64,000 nt of DNA from JACCXG01 sp963834305 (GTDB taxonomy: Bacteria; Acidobacteriota; Vicinamibacteria; Vicinamibacterales; 2-12-FULL-66-21). The translations under genes were made by a program, and so were the position numbers. A model generated the notes under the pieces. That model ran no database searches. It was not told the DNA's origin and saw nothing but the letters and a program-made list of their open reading frames with translations. Position 1 is the first letter of the stretch; each line of letters begins with the position of its first letter. The stretch spans positions 310,001 to 374,000 of the forward strand of contig CAWIAX010000003.1 in NCBI GenBank assembly GCA_963834305.1. The letters run 5' to 3'. Shown here piece by piece: positions 11,001 through 18,508 of this stretch.

Positions 11001-11417
11001 TTCAACGGCGCGCCGTTCAGCGTGACGGCGAGCGCGACCGAGCTGAACACGCCGGGCAATGTCCAGACCGCCGATCTCGTCGGATCGGTGAACAAGGTTG
11101 GCGAGATTGGCGCGGCCGGCTATTACTTCGATCCCTCCGCGTGGGCACAGCCAACGGGCCTGCGCTTCGGCGACACGCGGATCAACCAGTTCCGAGGGCC
11201 AGGGGGCTGGAACGTCGACCTCTCGGTCTTCCGCACGTTCCCGCTGCGCGGCTCGCACAAGCTGGAAGCGCGGATCGAGGCGACCAACATCACCGACACG
11301 CCGAAGTTCGGCAATCCGACGAGCACGCTGACGAGCGGCGATTTCATGCGGATCTTCAGCCTGAACAACGCCTTCACGGAGCGCCGCGTCAGGGTCGGAG
11401 TGCGCTACAGCTTCTGA
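8067..11417 (+). CDS. TonB-dependent receptor with N-terminal carboxypeptidase-regulatory-like domain (Oar-like)
   Basis: 1116 residues; ATG 8067 preceded by GGGAGGA and only 13 bases after the deacetylase. A signal peptide ends near AAAQA. Residues about 35-115 are a CarboxypepD_reg-like domain (GVVRDAQGGVLPGATVTI, DAQGSYNFVNVLPGRYDV). The plug domain follows, then a long beta-barrel ending VRVGVRYSF, with the terminal Phe typical of outer-membrane barrels. It is expected to import a large ligand using the TonB system, here probably a product released by the upstream secreted enzymes (inference). It is the last gene of the operon, followed by a strong hairpin at 11469-11500. Confidence 0.93.
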   Translation: MWDRRCRSRLTALPAAGLVALGLALVPAMAAAQAAWGGLVGVVRDAQGGVLPGATVTITEAGTNLTRETTTDAQGSYNFVNVLPGRYDVRITLASFRESVRTGVPVTVGQISRVDVDMEVGALSETVTVQSEAQLLQTDRADVRTDLRSEEITNLPLNQFRNYQSLVVLVPGSLPPTFQNAETDTPQRSLAMTVNGQSGNANSTRTDGTANTFVTMPHHTAYVSPAETIETVSITTGSMDAEQGMAAGATINVVTKSGTNAFKGSAFEFFNNEKLNATPYYFGRGAVPAKLPIERQIFGGTFGGPIRRNSVFFFGSYEGYLSRLDQYAFFSVPDEALRNGDFRAALNQDGSLQRIYDPMSAALTAATAGRMQFANNVIPGNRIDPLARTLLAMYPLPNIEGTGAGGLTNNYRTVRRSTTDRHNFDLKLNWNRTRAHQIWGKVSRMDALVDDLYTFPIGESNDDGGDTKVLHISAGHTWTLSPTLLLDGSFGVAHQDQFVSSPDFHLGNIGLELGIPGTNDQGRGDPRYAGMPQFSTGFTALGNTPAWSPIYRDEYSESLNLNLTKLAGSHDVKAGYFMNHLTLDDWQPSVTNPRGIFTFATNATRTFGTGAQTGNFYNQYAAFLLGLVGNAQKAYQYQNFTGSEFQHALYVRDRWTPRPNLTLDLGVRWEYYPILSRQGWGMERLDLNTLDMVLGGLGGNPRNVGLDAPKDFIAPRVGAVYRIDDKTVLRSGYGLMYDGQSMIGEFAFYGYRSYPLTLNATFQPSAAESQFGWYGRLAQGIPRLEDPDLSSGRLPLPNTVSIQTAVPESVDRGRTHSWNVTLERRLPVVSVDVAYVQNRVVGALTRYNVNAAQTLGGGGLDRPYLVSHGRQLPVDVYAPFGDPSRDYKALQIGVTRPFRDGLMLKGHYTYSSSWALGTSYELPTPDAQARNWSEAAGSRPHTLTMAFLYQLPWQAKGGGGNPAKLLIQDWQVNGVFQAFNGAPFSVTASATELNTPGNVQTADLVGSVNKVGEIGAAGYYFDPSAWAQPTGLRFGDTRINQFRGPGGWNVDLSVFRTFPLRGSHKLEARIEATNITDTPKFGNPTSTLTSGDFMRIFSLNNAFTERRVRVGVRYSF

Positions 11418-11468
11418 GCCGGCTGCGGAACAGATCGTTCCGCATCGCTCGGAGGGGAATCCCGCCAC

Positions 11469-11500
11469 GAAGCAGGGCAGCGATGCCGCTGCCCTGCTTC
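11469..11500 (+). terminator. 14-bp perfect hairpin after the TonB receptor gene
   Basis: Arms 11469-11482 and 11487-11500 are perfectly complementary, with a four-base ATGC loop, 52 bases after the TonB stop codon. There is no T-run after the stem, so it may act as a Rho-assisted terminator or an RNA-stabilising end. It separates the receptor operon from the CehA/McbA gene. Confidence 0.7.
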
Positions 11501-11548
11501 TAACCCCCGTCACACAGGGCCCGTCCACGGGCCGCGCAAAGGAGCAGG

Positions 11549-13237
11549 ATGCCGCAGCCCCGCACCCTGTCGCTACTCAGGACCTCGGGCCTGGCGCTCT
11601 TCGCGCTGGCCGTGACTGCCCTTGCCGCGCAGTCGCGCGACGGCACATTGAACGTCGAGATCCGCGACCGCGAGTCGGGCCGCGTCGTGCCGGCGATGGT
11701 GTGCATCACGTCGCTCGACGACCACAAGTGGCGAACGCCGCCAGATGGTCGCGTGATCCCGCCGTACACGCGGGTGCCCGACTTCATGGATCCGCCGGAG
11801 TGGAAGCCCGGGGAGATCGGCCCGGTCCGGCTGACGGTTGGCGACCCGAAAGACAACAACACCCGCTCGTTCCTGTACGGCGAGAAGTCGGGGTATCCAT
11901 TCTGGGCGGAGCCGGCCGCCTATTTCGTGCCGCGGCCGTTCTCGATCCGGCTTCCCCCGGGCCGATGGCGGCTCGCCGTCATGCGCGGCATTGAACACCT
12001 GCCCGTGTTCGAAGAGTTCGAGATTCGCCCGGGAGACGTGCGCAACCGCCGCATCGACCTCCGGCGGTGGGAGCACATGGCCGGCAAGGGCTGGTATGCC
12101 GGCGACGATCACGTGCACTTCCCGCGGACCCAGCCCTGGCACAACGAGTTCCTGCTGACGTGGGCCGAGGCGGAAGAGGTCTATGTTTCCACGACGCTGC
12201 AGCAGCGCACGCTGAAGACGCTGACCTTTCCACAGGGCGACCCCTCGGGATTCCGATTCCAGCGTGGCAACTACGTGCTGCAGGCCGGCCAGGAGGATCC
12301 GAGCACGGAGATCAACGAGCTGGGCCACACCCTCGCGCTCAACATCCGCAAGCCGTTCTTCGATCTGTCGCGGTTTCACCTCTACGACGTGATGTTCGAC
12401 GCGGTACGCGCGCAGGGAGGCCTGACCGGCTACGCGCACATCGCCTGGGCGCCCGAATGGTACCGCCGGGCCGACAGCCGGCGATCCGCCACCTGGGACT
12501 CGACGATCAACGTGATCCAGGGGCGGCTGGACTTCTTCGAGATCATGCAGTTCCGGCTGCTCGGTCTGGACGACTATTACGACTTCCTGAGCATGGGCAT
12601 CAAGCTGACGGCCTCTGCCGGATCCGACATGCCCTGGGCATCTTCGCTCGGGGAGTCCCGCGTCTACGCCTATACCGGCCAGCCGTTCACGGCAGACGGC
12701 TGGTTCCGCGCCTTCAAGCAGGGGCGCACGTTCGTGACCAACGGACCGATGCTGTCGCTGACGGTGAACGGTGCCGGTCCGGGCGAGGACCTCGACGTCA
12801 AGCGCGGCGAAACGGTGCACGTCCGGGCGCGGGCGTGGGCACCGCCGATAGTCGGCTCCCCCAAGACGCTGGAGATCATCTCCCAGGGCGCCGTGGTGCA
12901 CACGGCGACCTCGTCGGACCCCGCCAAACAGGAGCTGCGGGCCGACCTGCGGCTCCCGGCAGGCGAGGGGCGATGGATCGCGGCGCGAGTCCGGACGCAC
13001 AACGACGGGCTGGCGCACACCTCGCCCGTGTACGTGCTCGGCGACGGCGGCACGTTCCGGGATCGGGATCGCCTGCCGCAGCTCGTCGCCAAGCGGCTCG
13101 AGATTCTCGACTACGGAGAGGGGCGGCTGCAGGACGCGCGGTACACCGCCTCGTTCGCACCCGGCGAGGTGCAGGCGCTCCGCGAGCGGATCCAGGCAGC
13201 CCGAAAGGCCTACGCCGGCCTGCTCGCAGCGCGATGA
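11549..13237 (+). CDS. CehA/McbA-family metallohydrolase (PHP-like)
   Basis: 562 residues from ATG 11549 with AAAGGAGCAGG upstream. It has a signal peptide (SGLALFALAVTALAAQS), an N-terminal beta domain resembling carboxypeptidase-regulatory or transthyretin folds, then a PHP-type metal motif GDDHVHF at residues 185-191. Later parts contain YAHIAWAPEWY, TASAGSDMPWA and GRTFVTNGPM, all typical of the CehA/McbA group. Characterised relatives include carbaryl hydrolase, but most act on unknown esters or amides. It follows the ceramidase/TonB operon after the hairpin and may be co-regulated through its own promoter. It is exported. Confidence 0.8.
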   Translation: MPQPRTLSLLRTSGLALFALAVTALAAQSRDGTLNVEIRDRESGRVVPAMVCITSLDDHKWRTPPDGRVIPPYTRVPDFMDPPEWKPGEIGPVRLTVGDPKDNNTRSFLYGEKSGYPFWAEPAAYFVPRPFSIRLPPGRWRLAVMRGIEHLPVFEEFEIRPGDVRNRRIDLRRWEHMAGKGWYAGDDHVHFPRTQPWHNEFLLTWAEAEEVYVSTTLQQRTLKTLTFPQGDPSGFRFQRGNYVLQAGQEDPSTEINELGHTLALNIRKPFFDLSRFHLYDVMFDAVRAQGGLTGYAHIAWAPEWYRRADSRRSATWDSTINVIQGRLDFFEIMQFRLLGLDDYYDFLSMGIKLTASAGSDMPWASSLGESRVYAYTGQPFTADGWFRAFKQGRTFVTNGPMLSLTVNGAGPGEDLDVKRGETVHVRARAWAPPIVGSPKTLEIISQGAVVHTATSSDPAKQELRADLRLPAGEGRWIAARVRTHNDGLAHTSPVYVLGDGGTFRDRDRLPQLVAKRLEILDYGEGRLQDARYTASFAPGEVQALRERIQAARKAYAGLLAAR

Positions 13238-13250
13238 GGAGCGGCGCGCG

Positions 13251-14345
13251 TCACAGCGGCATGAAGGACAGGTCGAAGGTGCGCTGGACGAACCAGGTCA
13301 TGCCGAACACGAAGATCACCCCGGAGACGGCCACGATGATCCGCTGTCGATAGCGCTGATCCGCCAGCCAGCGGGCCAGGGGGAACAACGCGGCGGCAAC
13401 CGCCAGCTGGCCGAGCTCGACGCCGGCATTGAAGGAGAGGAGCGACGACACGAGCTCGCTCCGCGCCAGATTCATCTCCGACAGCACGTTCGCGAAGCCG
13501 AACCCGTGGACGAGCCCGAAACAGAACGTCAGCAGCCACCGCGGCCTGTCCGCCCGGGCAAAGAAGTTGTCGAACGCCACGTAGGCGACGGTCAGCGCGA
13601 TCCCCCCCTCCACGAGGCGTGAGGGCAGCACGACCACCTCCAGTGCGGCCAGGGCGAGCGTGAGGCTGTGCGCGACCGTGAACGCCGTCACCACCTTCAC
13701 CAGCTGGAGCGGCCTGCCGCCGACGATCATCAGCGCGCACAGGAACATGAGGTGGTCCCATCCGAAGAGGATGTGCTCGACGCCAAGCCAGACCAGCGCA
13801 CCGTACGGCGCCAGACCGTGCTTGTAGCCGGTCGTGAGCGTCATGAACGGCCGGTCCCGCGTGATGACGGCGCGGCTGGCGCGCCCTTCGACCGAAAGCG
13901 TCACGAAGTGCGAGTGCTGCTGGCCAAAGCGCTCGAAGAACTCAGGGTCCAGGCCAATCGACAGCGCCGCGGGTGCGCTCTCGAGAGGGTGGCTGAAAGC
14001 CAACCGCATGAACGTGCCGTTCCCGGGGATCCCGTGTGCCTCGTCCTGCAGACGCACCGCGGTCCCGTTCACGAGCAGCCGGAAGCGCTCGCGCAGGAAC
14101 GCCGCCACGGCCGGCAACGCGCTTGCCGGTTCCCCGCCGGCTCCGTGAATCAGGGCCGGGAAGTGAGCCGACACGTCCTCAACGGAGATTAAAAAAACGA
14201 CGTCGAGCCGGGCGGGGGTGAGGTTGATGTCGCTGTAGCTCGCATTGAGGCCGTGGGCGGCCGGCGAGACCTGCCACGGCAGCATGAGGAGCAGCAGTGC
14301 CGGCAGCCAGCGCCTCAGCCGCGTGCGGTCCTTGTCTGTCAGCAC
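13251..14345 (-). CDS. HupE/UreJ-family membrane protein with periplasmic N-terminal domain
   Basis: 364 residues. A signal-like N-terminus (LLLLMLPWQVSPAAHG) precedes a soluble domain to about residue 175. The C-terminal half has about six transmembrane helices with HupE/UreJ_2-type signatures: GVEHILFGWDHLMFL, TAFTVAHSLTL and FGLVHGFGFA, rich in membrane-buried His. Relatives are proposed nickel or cobalt permeases or accessory proteins, but this long secreted-domain version is uncharacterised. It is convergent with the CehA/McbA gene (13-base gap) and divergent from the Kelch gene. A TACAAT -10-like hexamer reads on the minus strand at 14377-14372, about 27 bases before the start. Confidence 0.78.
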   Translation of the reverse strand: MLTDKDRTRLRRWLPALLLLMLPWQVSPAAHGLNASYSDINLTPARLDVVFLISVEDVSAHFPALIHGAGGEPASALPAVAAFLRERFRLLVNGTAVRLQDEAHGIPGNGTFMRLAFSHPLESAPAALSIGLDPEFFERFGQQHSHFVTLSVEGRASRAVITRDRPFMTLTTGYKHGLAPYGALVWLGVEHILFGWDHLMFLCALMIVGGRPLQLVKVVTAFTVAHSLTLALAALEVVVLPSRLVEGGIALTVAYVAFDNFFARADRPRWLLTFCFGLVHGFGFANVLSEMNLARSELVSSLLSFNAGVELGQLAVAAALFPLARWLADQRYRQRIIVAVSGVIFVFGMTWFVQRTFDLSFMPL

Positions 14346-14431
14346 CTTTTCGAGTGATCCTCAGGGACCACATTGTACGGGAGAGGCGGGTCAGCTGTGT
14401 CCTTGCCGCGTCCCGAGACCGGAGAGCAGAC

Positions 14432-15562
14432 ATGCGGCGCGTGAACGATCTCTTGATGCTCTCGACAGCCGCCGGGGCGATCGTCATCCTTGCCGCAGTC
14501 AGCCTCCCGGCGCGCGAAGGTCCCGGCCGGGTGCGCGCGGCAGCGCCTCTTGGGCAGGCGCGCGCGGCGCACACCGCCACCACGCTGGCTGATGGCAACG
14601 TCCTGATCGTCGGCGGCTTCACCGGCAATGAGTCGCAGCTGGCTGGCGCCGAGCTGTTCGAGCGCAAGCAGGAGCGTTTCCGGCCCATCGGCGGAGAGAG
14701 CGTGCGGCGCCAGAGCCACTCGGCCACCCGCCTGTCCGACGGAACGGTGCTGATCGCGGGCGGCATGAGCGGCAACGGCGGTTATCACGACACCGCCGAG
14801 CTCTACGATCCATCGGCGGACACGTTCCGGGCGACGGGCCGGATGACCGCGGCGCGATCGAACCATGAGGCGGTCCTTCTCGCCGATGGCCGGGTGCTCC
14901 TCATTGGTGGTGTCGGCACCGGATGGACGTTTCTCGCTAGTGCCGAGATCTACGATCCGAAGACCGGCCGGTTTTCCGCCGCCGGGGTCATGCAGGAGCC
15001 GCGCGAGAGTCACGTCGCGGTGCGGCTGCGCGATGGGCGCGTGCTCGTGGCCGGCGGCCATCGGGGACGCCGCGCCGCCATCATGATCTCCAACACGGCC
15101 GAGATCTACGATGTGGCCGCGGGCCGGTTCACGCCGGCGGCGGCGATGGGCATCCGCCGTCACAAGCACGATGCCGTGGCGCTCGAAGACGGCCGGGTGC
15201 TGGTACTCGGCGGCGCCGACGAGCGCGACAACGAGGGCGTCTACTCCAGCGTGGAGATTTTCGATCCGGTCGTGGGGAACTTTCGCGCGAGCGGGCCCAT
15301 GAGGCTGGGCCGCTACAAGCATCGCGGCACCTCCCTGCCCCTCGGTGACGGACGGTGGCTCCTTGCCGGCGGTGCCCCCAGCGTCGAGGTGTATAACGCC
15401 GCCACCGGGGCGAGCGACCTGGTTCCCGGCGGTCCGCTCGCGGGGCAGTTTTCCGCCGCCGCCCCCCTCGACGGCGGTCGCGTGCTGGTCACCGGCGGCT
15501 ACGGGGAGGGTCATGGCCCGAGGACGAATGCCTGGATCTACGAGGCCGCCGCAAGCGAGTAG
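14432..15562 (+). CDS. Kelch-repeat beta-propeller protein, exported
   Basis: 376 residues from ATG 14432, the first start giving a normal signal peptide (LMLSTAAGAIVILAAVSLPA); the frame is open further upstream but overlaps the divergent HupE promoter region. At least six Kelch blades are visible, with recurring DGxVLIxGG cores (LADGNVLIVGGF, LSDGTVLIAGGM, LADGRVLLIGGV, LRDGRVLVAGGH, LEDGRVLVLGGA, LDGGRVLVTGGY), each followed by an AEIYDP-type strand. This is a periplasmic or surface propeller of unknown ligand. A 58-base piece of the gene (14976-15033) is repeated in the intergenic region at 17163-17220. Confidence 0.82.
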   Translation: MRRVNDLLMLSTAAGAIVILAAVSLPAREGPGRVRAAAPLGQARAAHTATTLADGNVLIVGGFTGNESQLAGAELFERKQERFRPIGGESVRRQSHSATRLSDGTVLIAGGMSGNGGYHDTAELYDPSADTFRATGRMTAARSNHEAVLLADGRVLLIGGVGTGWTFLASAEIYDPKTGRFSAAGVMQEPRESHVAVRLRDGRVLVAGGHRGRRAAIMISNTAEIYDVAAGRFTPAAAMGIRRHKHDAVALEDGRVLVLGGADERDNEGVYSSVEIFDPVVGNFRASGPMRLGRYKHRGTSLPLGDGRWLLAGGAPSVEVYNAATGASDLVPGGPLAGQFSAAAPLDGGRVLVTGGYGEGHGPRTNAWIYEAAASE

Positions 15563-15603
15563 TCCAGCAGAGAGGGCGACCTCGTCCATTTGCTCGAGGG
15601 GGA

Positions 15604-15630
15604 TGTCACATCTCCTGCGCCTGGTTCGTC
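15604..15630 (+). promoter_or_regulatory. ECF41-type promoter (TGTCACA - 16 bp - CGTC)
   Basis: TGTCACA at 15604-15610 and CGTC at 15627-15630, 16 bases apart, match the known ECF41 sigma target promoter pattern. It lies 34 bases upstream of the CMD-like gene and two genes upstream of an ECF41-type sigma factor, so autoregulation of the pair is expected. The transcript would start near 15637. Confidence 0.72.
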
Positions 15631-15664
15631 CTACCGTCAGACGGGATGGAACCAGGGGGATGTC

Positions 15665-16225
15665 ATGGTGAAGTGGCTCATGCAGCGCGGGATAGCGGCC
15701 TTCGAACGGCAGTGGAACTACGATGCCAGTTACCTGCACGAGATGGTGGAGGTCAGCCCGCGTGCGGCCTGGATGTTTTCGCGTGCGGCGGCGATCGGCA
15801 AGTATCGGACGGACGTGCCGCCTGCGGCGTGGGCAGCCGCGGCAATCACCGCAACCCGGCACGAGGACTGCGGGCCCTGCACACAGCTGGGCGTCTCCAT
15901 GGCTGAGAAAGCGGGCGTCGATGCGGCGGTGCTTCAGGCCGTGCTGACCGGCAATCCGGCGGCGATGCCGCCCGACGTGGCGCTGGCCTGGCGGTTCACG
16001 CGCGCCACGCTCGACCACGATCCGTCGGCGGACGAGTATCGCCACGAGATCATCCGGCGATGGGGACCGCGGGCGGTACTCAGCCTCGCCTTCGCCATCG
16101 TCGCCGCGCGGACGTATCCCACCGTCAAGTACGCCATGGGGCACGGCAAGGCCTGCACCCGCGTCTTCGTTGGCGGCGCGCCTGTTGCGTTCGACTCCGC
16201 CGCTCTCGCTGCGACCCGCGGATGA
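15665..16225 (+). CDS. Carboxymuconolactone decarboxylase/AhpD-like protein of an ECF41 module
   Basis: 186 residues from ATG 15665, with AGGGGGA upstream; a longer frame from 15590 would start before the promoter's predicted transcription start, so the shorter start is preferred. The protein is all-helical, and HEDCGPC (C69 and C72) matches the redox CxxC of AhpD/CMD-fold proteins. It overlaps the sigma gene start as ATGA (16222-16225). In ECF41 loci a CMD, oxidoreductase or epimerase gene is the usual and often sole target of the sigma factor. The enzymatic reaction is unknown; peroxide or small-molecule redox chemistry is plausible. Confidence 0.8.
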   Translation: MVKWLMQRGIAAFERQWNYDASYLHEMVEVSPRAAWMFSRAAAIGKYRTDVPPAAWAAAAITATRHEDCGPCTQLGVSMAEKAGVDAAVLQAVLTGNPAAMPPDVALAWRFTRATLDHDPSADEYRHEIIRRWGPRAVLSLAFAIVAARTYPTVKYAMGHGKACTRVFVGGAPVAFDSAALAATRG

Positions 16226-17115
16226 GCACCGATCCCTCCGCGAGCTTCGAGCCGTACCGGCGCCGGCTGCTTGGCCTGGCGTATCGCATGCTGGGCTCGA
16301 TGGCCGAAGCCGAGGACGCCGTGCAGGACGCCTATCTGCGCTGGCACGACACCGACCGCGCCGGCGTTGCCGACCCGAGAGCTTTTCTGATGACGACGAC
16401 CACGAGACTGTGCCTGGATGTGCTGAAGTCGGCGCGGGTGCGGCGGGAGGAGTATGTCGGGCCGTGGTTGCCCGATCCCGTCACCGACACCGCGGCACTG
16501 GCGCCCGACGCGCAGACCGAGCTGGCGGAGGATCTGTCCGTGGCGCTGCTGCTGGCGCTCGATCGGCTGTCCCCGCTCGAGCGGGCGGCGTTTCTGCTGC
16601 ACGACGTGTTCGACTATTCGTTTACGCAGGTGGCCGGCGCGTTGGGCCGGAACGAGGCCGCGTGCCGCCAGCTGGCGAGCCGCGCCCGGGCGCGGGTGCG
16701 CGAGTCGCGGCCGGCCGGTGCGGTGCCGGCGCCGGGCAGTTCCCTCGATCCAAAGCATACGGAGCTGGTCTCGGCGTTCATTACCGCGTCGCGGTCCGGC
16801 GACGTTGCGGCGTTGACGCGGCTGCTCGCCAGCGATGCCCGGGTCGTCAGCGACGGCGGCGGCAAGGTGCCCGCGGCGCTCAATGTCATCGAAGGTGCCG
16901 ATCGCGTGGCGGCGTTCCTGGCCGGCGTCGTCCGCAAAGGCTGGACCAACGAGACCGCCGCCCGCTTCGAGACGATCAATGGTCTGCCCGGGTTGATCCT
17001 GAGCTGGCCGGACGGCTCGCTGCAGACCGCCGCCTTCGAGATCGCAGACGGCGTCGTCACAGCGATCTATATCGTGAGGAATCCCGACAAGCTGCGGCAC
17101 CTGCCGGTGTCCTAG
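16222..17115 (+). CDS. ECF41-family RNA polymerase sigma factor with SnoaL-like C-terminal domain
   Basis: 297 residues from ATG 16222. Sigma region 2 (RRLLGLAYRMLGSMAEAEDAVQDAYLRW) is followed by region 4 (about 105-165, FSYTFTQVAGALG-type HTH) and a SnoaL-like extension to the end. All three ECF41 hallmarks are present: WLPDP in the linker (residues 82-86), DGGGK (211-215) and NPDKL (287-291). In this group there is no anti-sigma factor; the fused C-terminal domain tunes activity. It is cotranscribed with the CMD-like gene, and a matching promoter sits upstream at 15604-15630. SigJ is an alternative family name for the same architecture. Confidence 0.92.
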   Translation: MSTDPSASFEPYRRRLLGLAYRMLGSMAEAEDAVQDAYLRWHDTDRAGVADPRAFLMTTTTRLCLDVLKSARVRREEYVGPWLPDPVTDTAALAPDAQTELAEDLSVALLLALDRLSPLERAAFLLHDVFDYSFTQVAGALGRNEAACRQLASRARARVRESRPAGAVPAPGSSLDPKHTELVSAFITASRSGDVAALTRLLASDARVVSDGGGKVPAALNVIEGADRVAAFLAGVVRKGWTNETAARFETINGLPGLILSWPDGSLQTAAFEIADGVVTAIYIVRNPDKLRHLPVS

Positions 17116-17162
17116 GAATCGATCGTCCTCGATCCGCCGATCGGAAGCGCACGCTATTTCCT

Positions 17163-17220
17163 CCGCCACCGGGGTCATGCAGGAGCCGCGCGAGAGTCAC
17201 GTCGCCGTGCGGCTGCGCGA
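17163..17220 (+). repeat. 58-bp intergenic copy of a Kelch-gene segment
   Basis: Aligning 17163-17220 with 14976-15033 gives 56 of 58 identical bases (differences at 17168 and 17206). The original lies inside the Kelch gene; this copy is in the gap between the sigma factor and the M20-like gene and is not part of an apparent gene. It looks like a remnant of a duplicated Kelch gene or a recombination scar. Confidence 0.85.
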
Positions 17221-17285
17221 CACGCAGGCCGCGAACGGTCCGTTCGTCGAGCCCTGCGAGCGAGTCTCCGCTCACCAGCGCCTGA

Positions 17286-17291
17286 TACACT
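17286..17291 (+). promoter_or_regulatory. Candidate -10 box for a near-leaderless M20/patatin transcript
   Basis: TACACT at 17286-17291 places the expected transcript start at about 17298, four bases before ATG 17302, which has no Shine-Dalgarno sequence in front of it. No good -35 is visible. The arrangement suggests a leaderless or near-leaderless mRNA. Confidence 0.4.
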
Positions 17292-17301
17292 GCTGCCACG
17301 C

Positions 17302-18468
17302 ATGGAGTTCGGAACGAAGGACACCCTGGTCGCGCAGCTGCAGGAGCTCGTCACGATTCCGAGCCAGGGCGGGATCGACGACTATCGACCGATCGTGCTG
17401 GCGGTGCAGCGCTGGCTCGGGACACGCGGCATCGAGGCCAAGCTCCTCCAGGACGCCAATCGATGCCTCGGCGTCTGGGGTGCCATTCGCGGCGGGAAGC
17501 CCGGTCCGACATACATGGTGAACGCGACCGTGGACACGGCGCCGCTCGGCGCCCCCGAGACATGGTCCCGCCATCCTCTCTCGGCGCACATCCAGGACGG
17601 ATGGCTGTACGGCCGCGGCAGCGCCGACAGCAAGTCCGGCGTCGTCGTTTTCTGCCACCTGCTCGCGACGCTGGCTCGCGAGCTCCCGAATCTTCGCGGA
17701 TCGCTCGTCTTTCTTTTCGACGGCGACGAACACTCCGGATCGTTTGGCGGCATTCAGAGCTTCGTGAATCAGCACCCGCAGGCGCTGCCTCGCGATGGGG
17801 TCCTGATTGGCTATCCCGGTCATGATCGGATCGTGATTGGCTGTCGCGGCTTCTTTCGTGCGAAGCTCACGGTGCACGGCCTTGCCGCGCACTCCGGCTC
17901 CTCCAGCCATCGTGGAGTGAATGCGATCACCCGGGCGAGCGAGCTCGTGCGGCGAATCGAGTCGCTCAATCTGCCAGCCACCGCCGGATCCGACTTCGGA
18001 ATGCCACCCGGAGTCTCCGTCACCGAGATTCACGGGGGCGAGGGGTTCTCGACCATTCCGGACCAGTGCCGCGTCCACCTCGATTTCCGGCTGACGCCGG
18101 CCTTCACCGAATCGCACGCGAGAGCGGCGCTGGCCGCCTTGATTGCCGAGTTCGACCGTGACGACGGGCTCACGCCGACGAATATGGACGCCTTGCCGGG
18201 GTGGCCGGCCTACCGGCTGTCCGAGGACGCCGCCATCTACCGGGCGTTGCGGACCGCGGCGCAGACCGTCCTGCTCCGCACCTTGCCCGGCGAGGTCGTC
18301 GGCCCGGCCAGCATCGGCAATTACCTGGCGACGCTGGACATCGACGCGACGAGCGGCTTCGGCGTGCGCTATCGCCACCTCCACGCCGCCGACGAGTGCA
18401 TCGAGATCGCGTCCCTCGAACCGACGTTCAACACCTACCTTGCAGCGGTGCGCCTGCTGCTCGCATAG
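17302..18468 (+). CDS. M20-family peptidase-like hydrolase with altered metal ligands
   Basis: 388 residues from ATG 17302. The fold follows M20 (ArgE/DapE/CPG2): a catalytic domain split by a dimerisation domain (GCRGFFRAKLTVHGLAAHSG onward). Motifs are GRGSADSKSG (D109), GDEHSG (E143 as general base) and a late HLHAADE. The usual first ligand motif HxD is TVD here (T76, D78), and the GDEE motif is GDEH, so one or two of the standard zinc ligands are replaced. It may still bind metal using H144, or have changed chemistry. It is 40 bases upstream of the patatin-like gene and probably cotranscribed with it. Confidence 0.78.
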   Translation: MEFGTKDTLVAQLQELVTIPSQGGIDDYRPIVLAVQRWLGTRGIEAKLLQDANRCLGVWGAIRGGKPGPTYMVNATVDTAPLGAPETWSRHPLSAHIQDGWLYGRGSADSKSGVVVFCHLLATLARELPNLRGSLVFLFDGDEHSGSFGGIQSFVNQHPQALPRDGVLIGYPGHDRIVIGCRGFFRAKLTVHGLAAHSGSSSHRGVNAITRASELVRRIESLNLPATAGSDFGMPPGVSVTEIHGGEGFSTIPDQCRVHLDFRLTPAFTESHARAALAALIAEFDRDDGLTPTNMDALPGWPAYRLSEDAAIYRALRTAAQTVLLRTLPGEVVGPASIGNYLATLDIDATSGFGVRYRHLHAADECIEIASLEPTFNTYLAAVRLLLA

Positions 18469-18508
18469 TGCGCCGTTGGTCGCCCGCGGTTCGCGGGTTG
18501 GAGACGTC

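Noticed and set aside
8088..11528. 1146-codon open frame on the minus strand
   Set aside because: It lies wholly antisense to the TonB receptor gene, has no recognisable domain and is rich in Arg/Val/Ala typical of shadow frames in high-G+C DNA.
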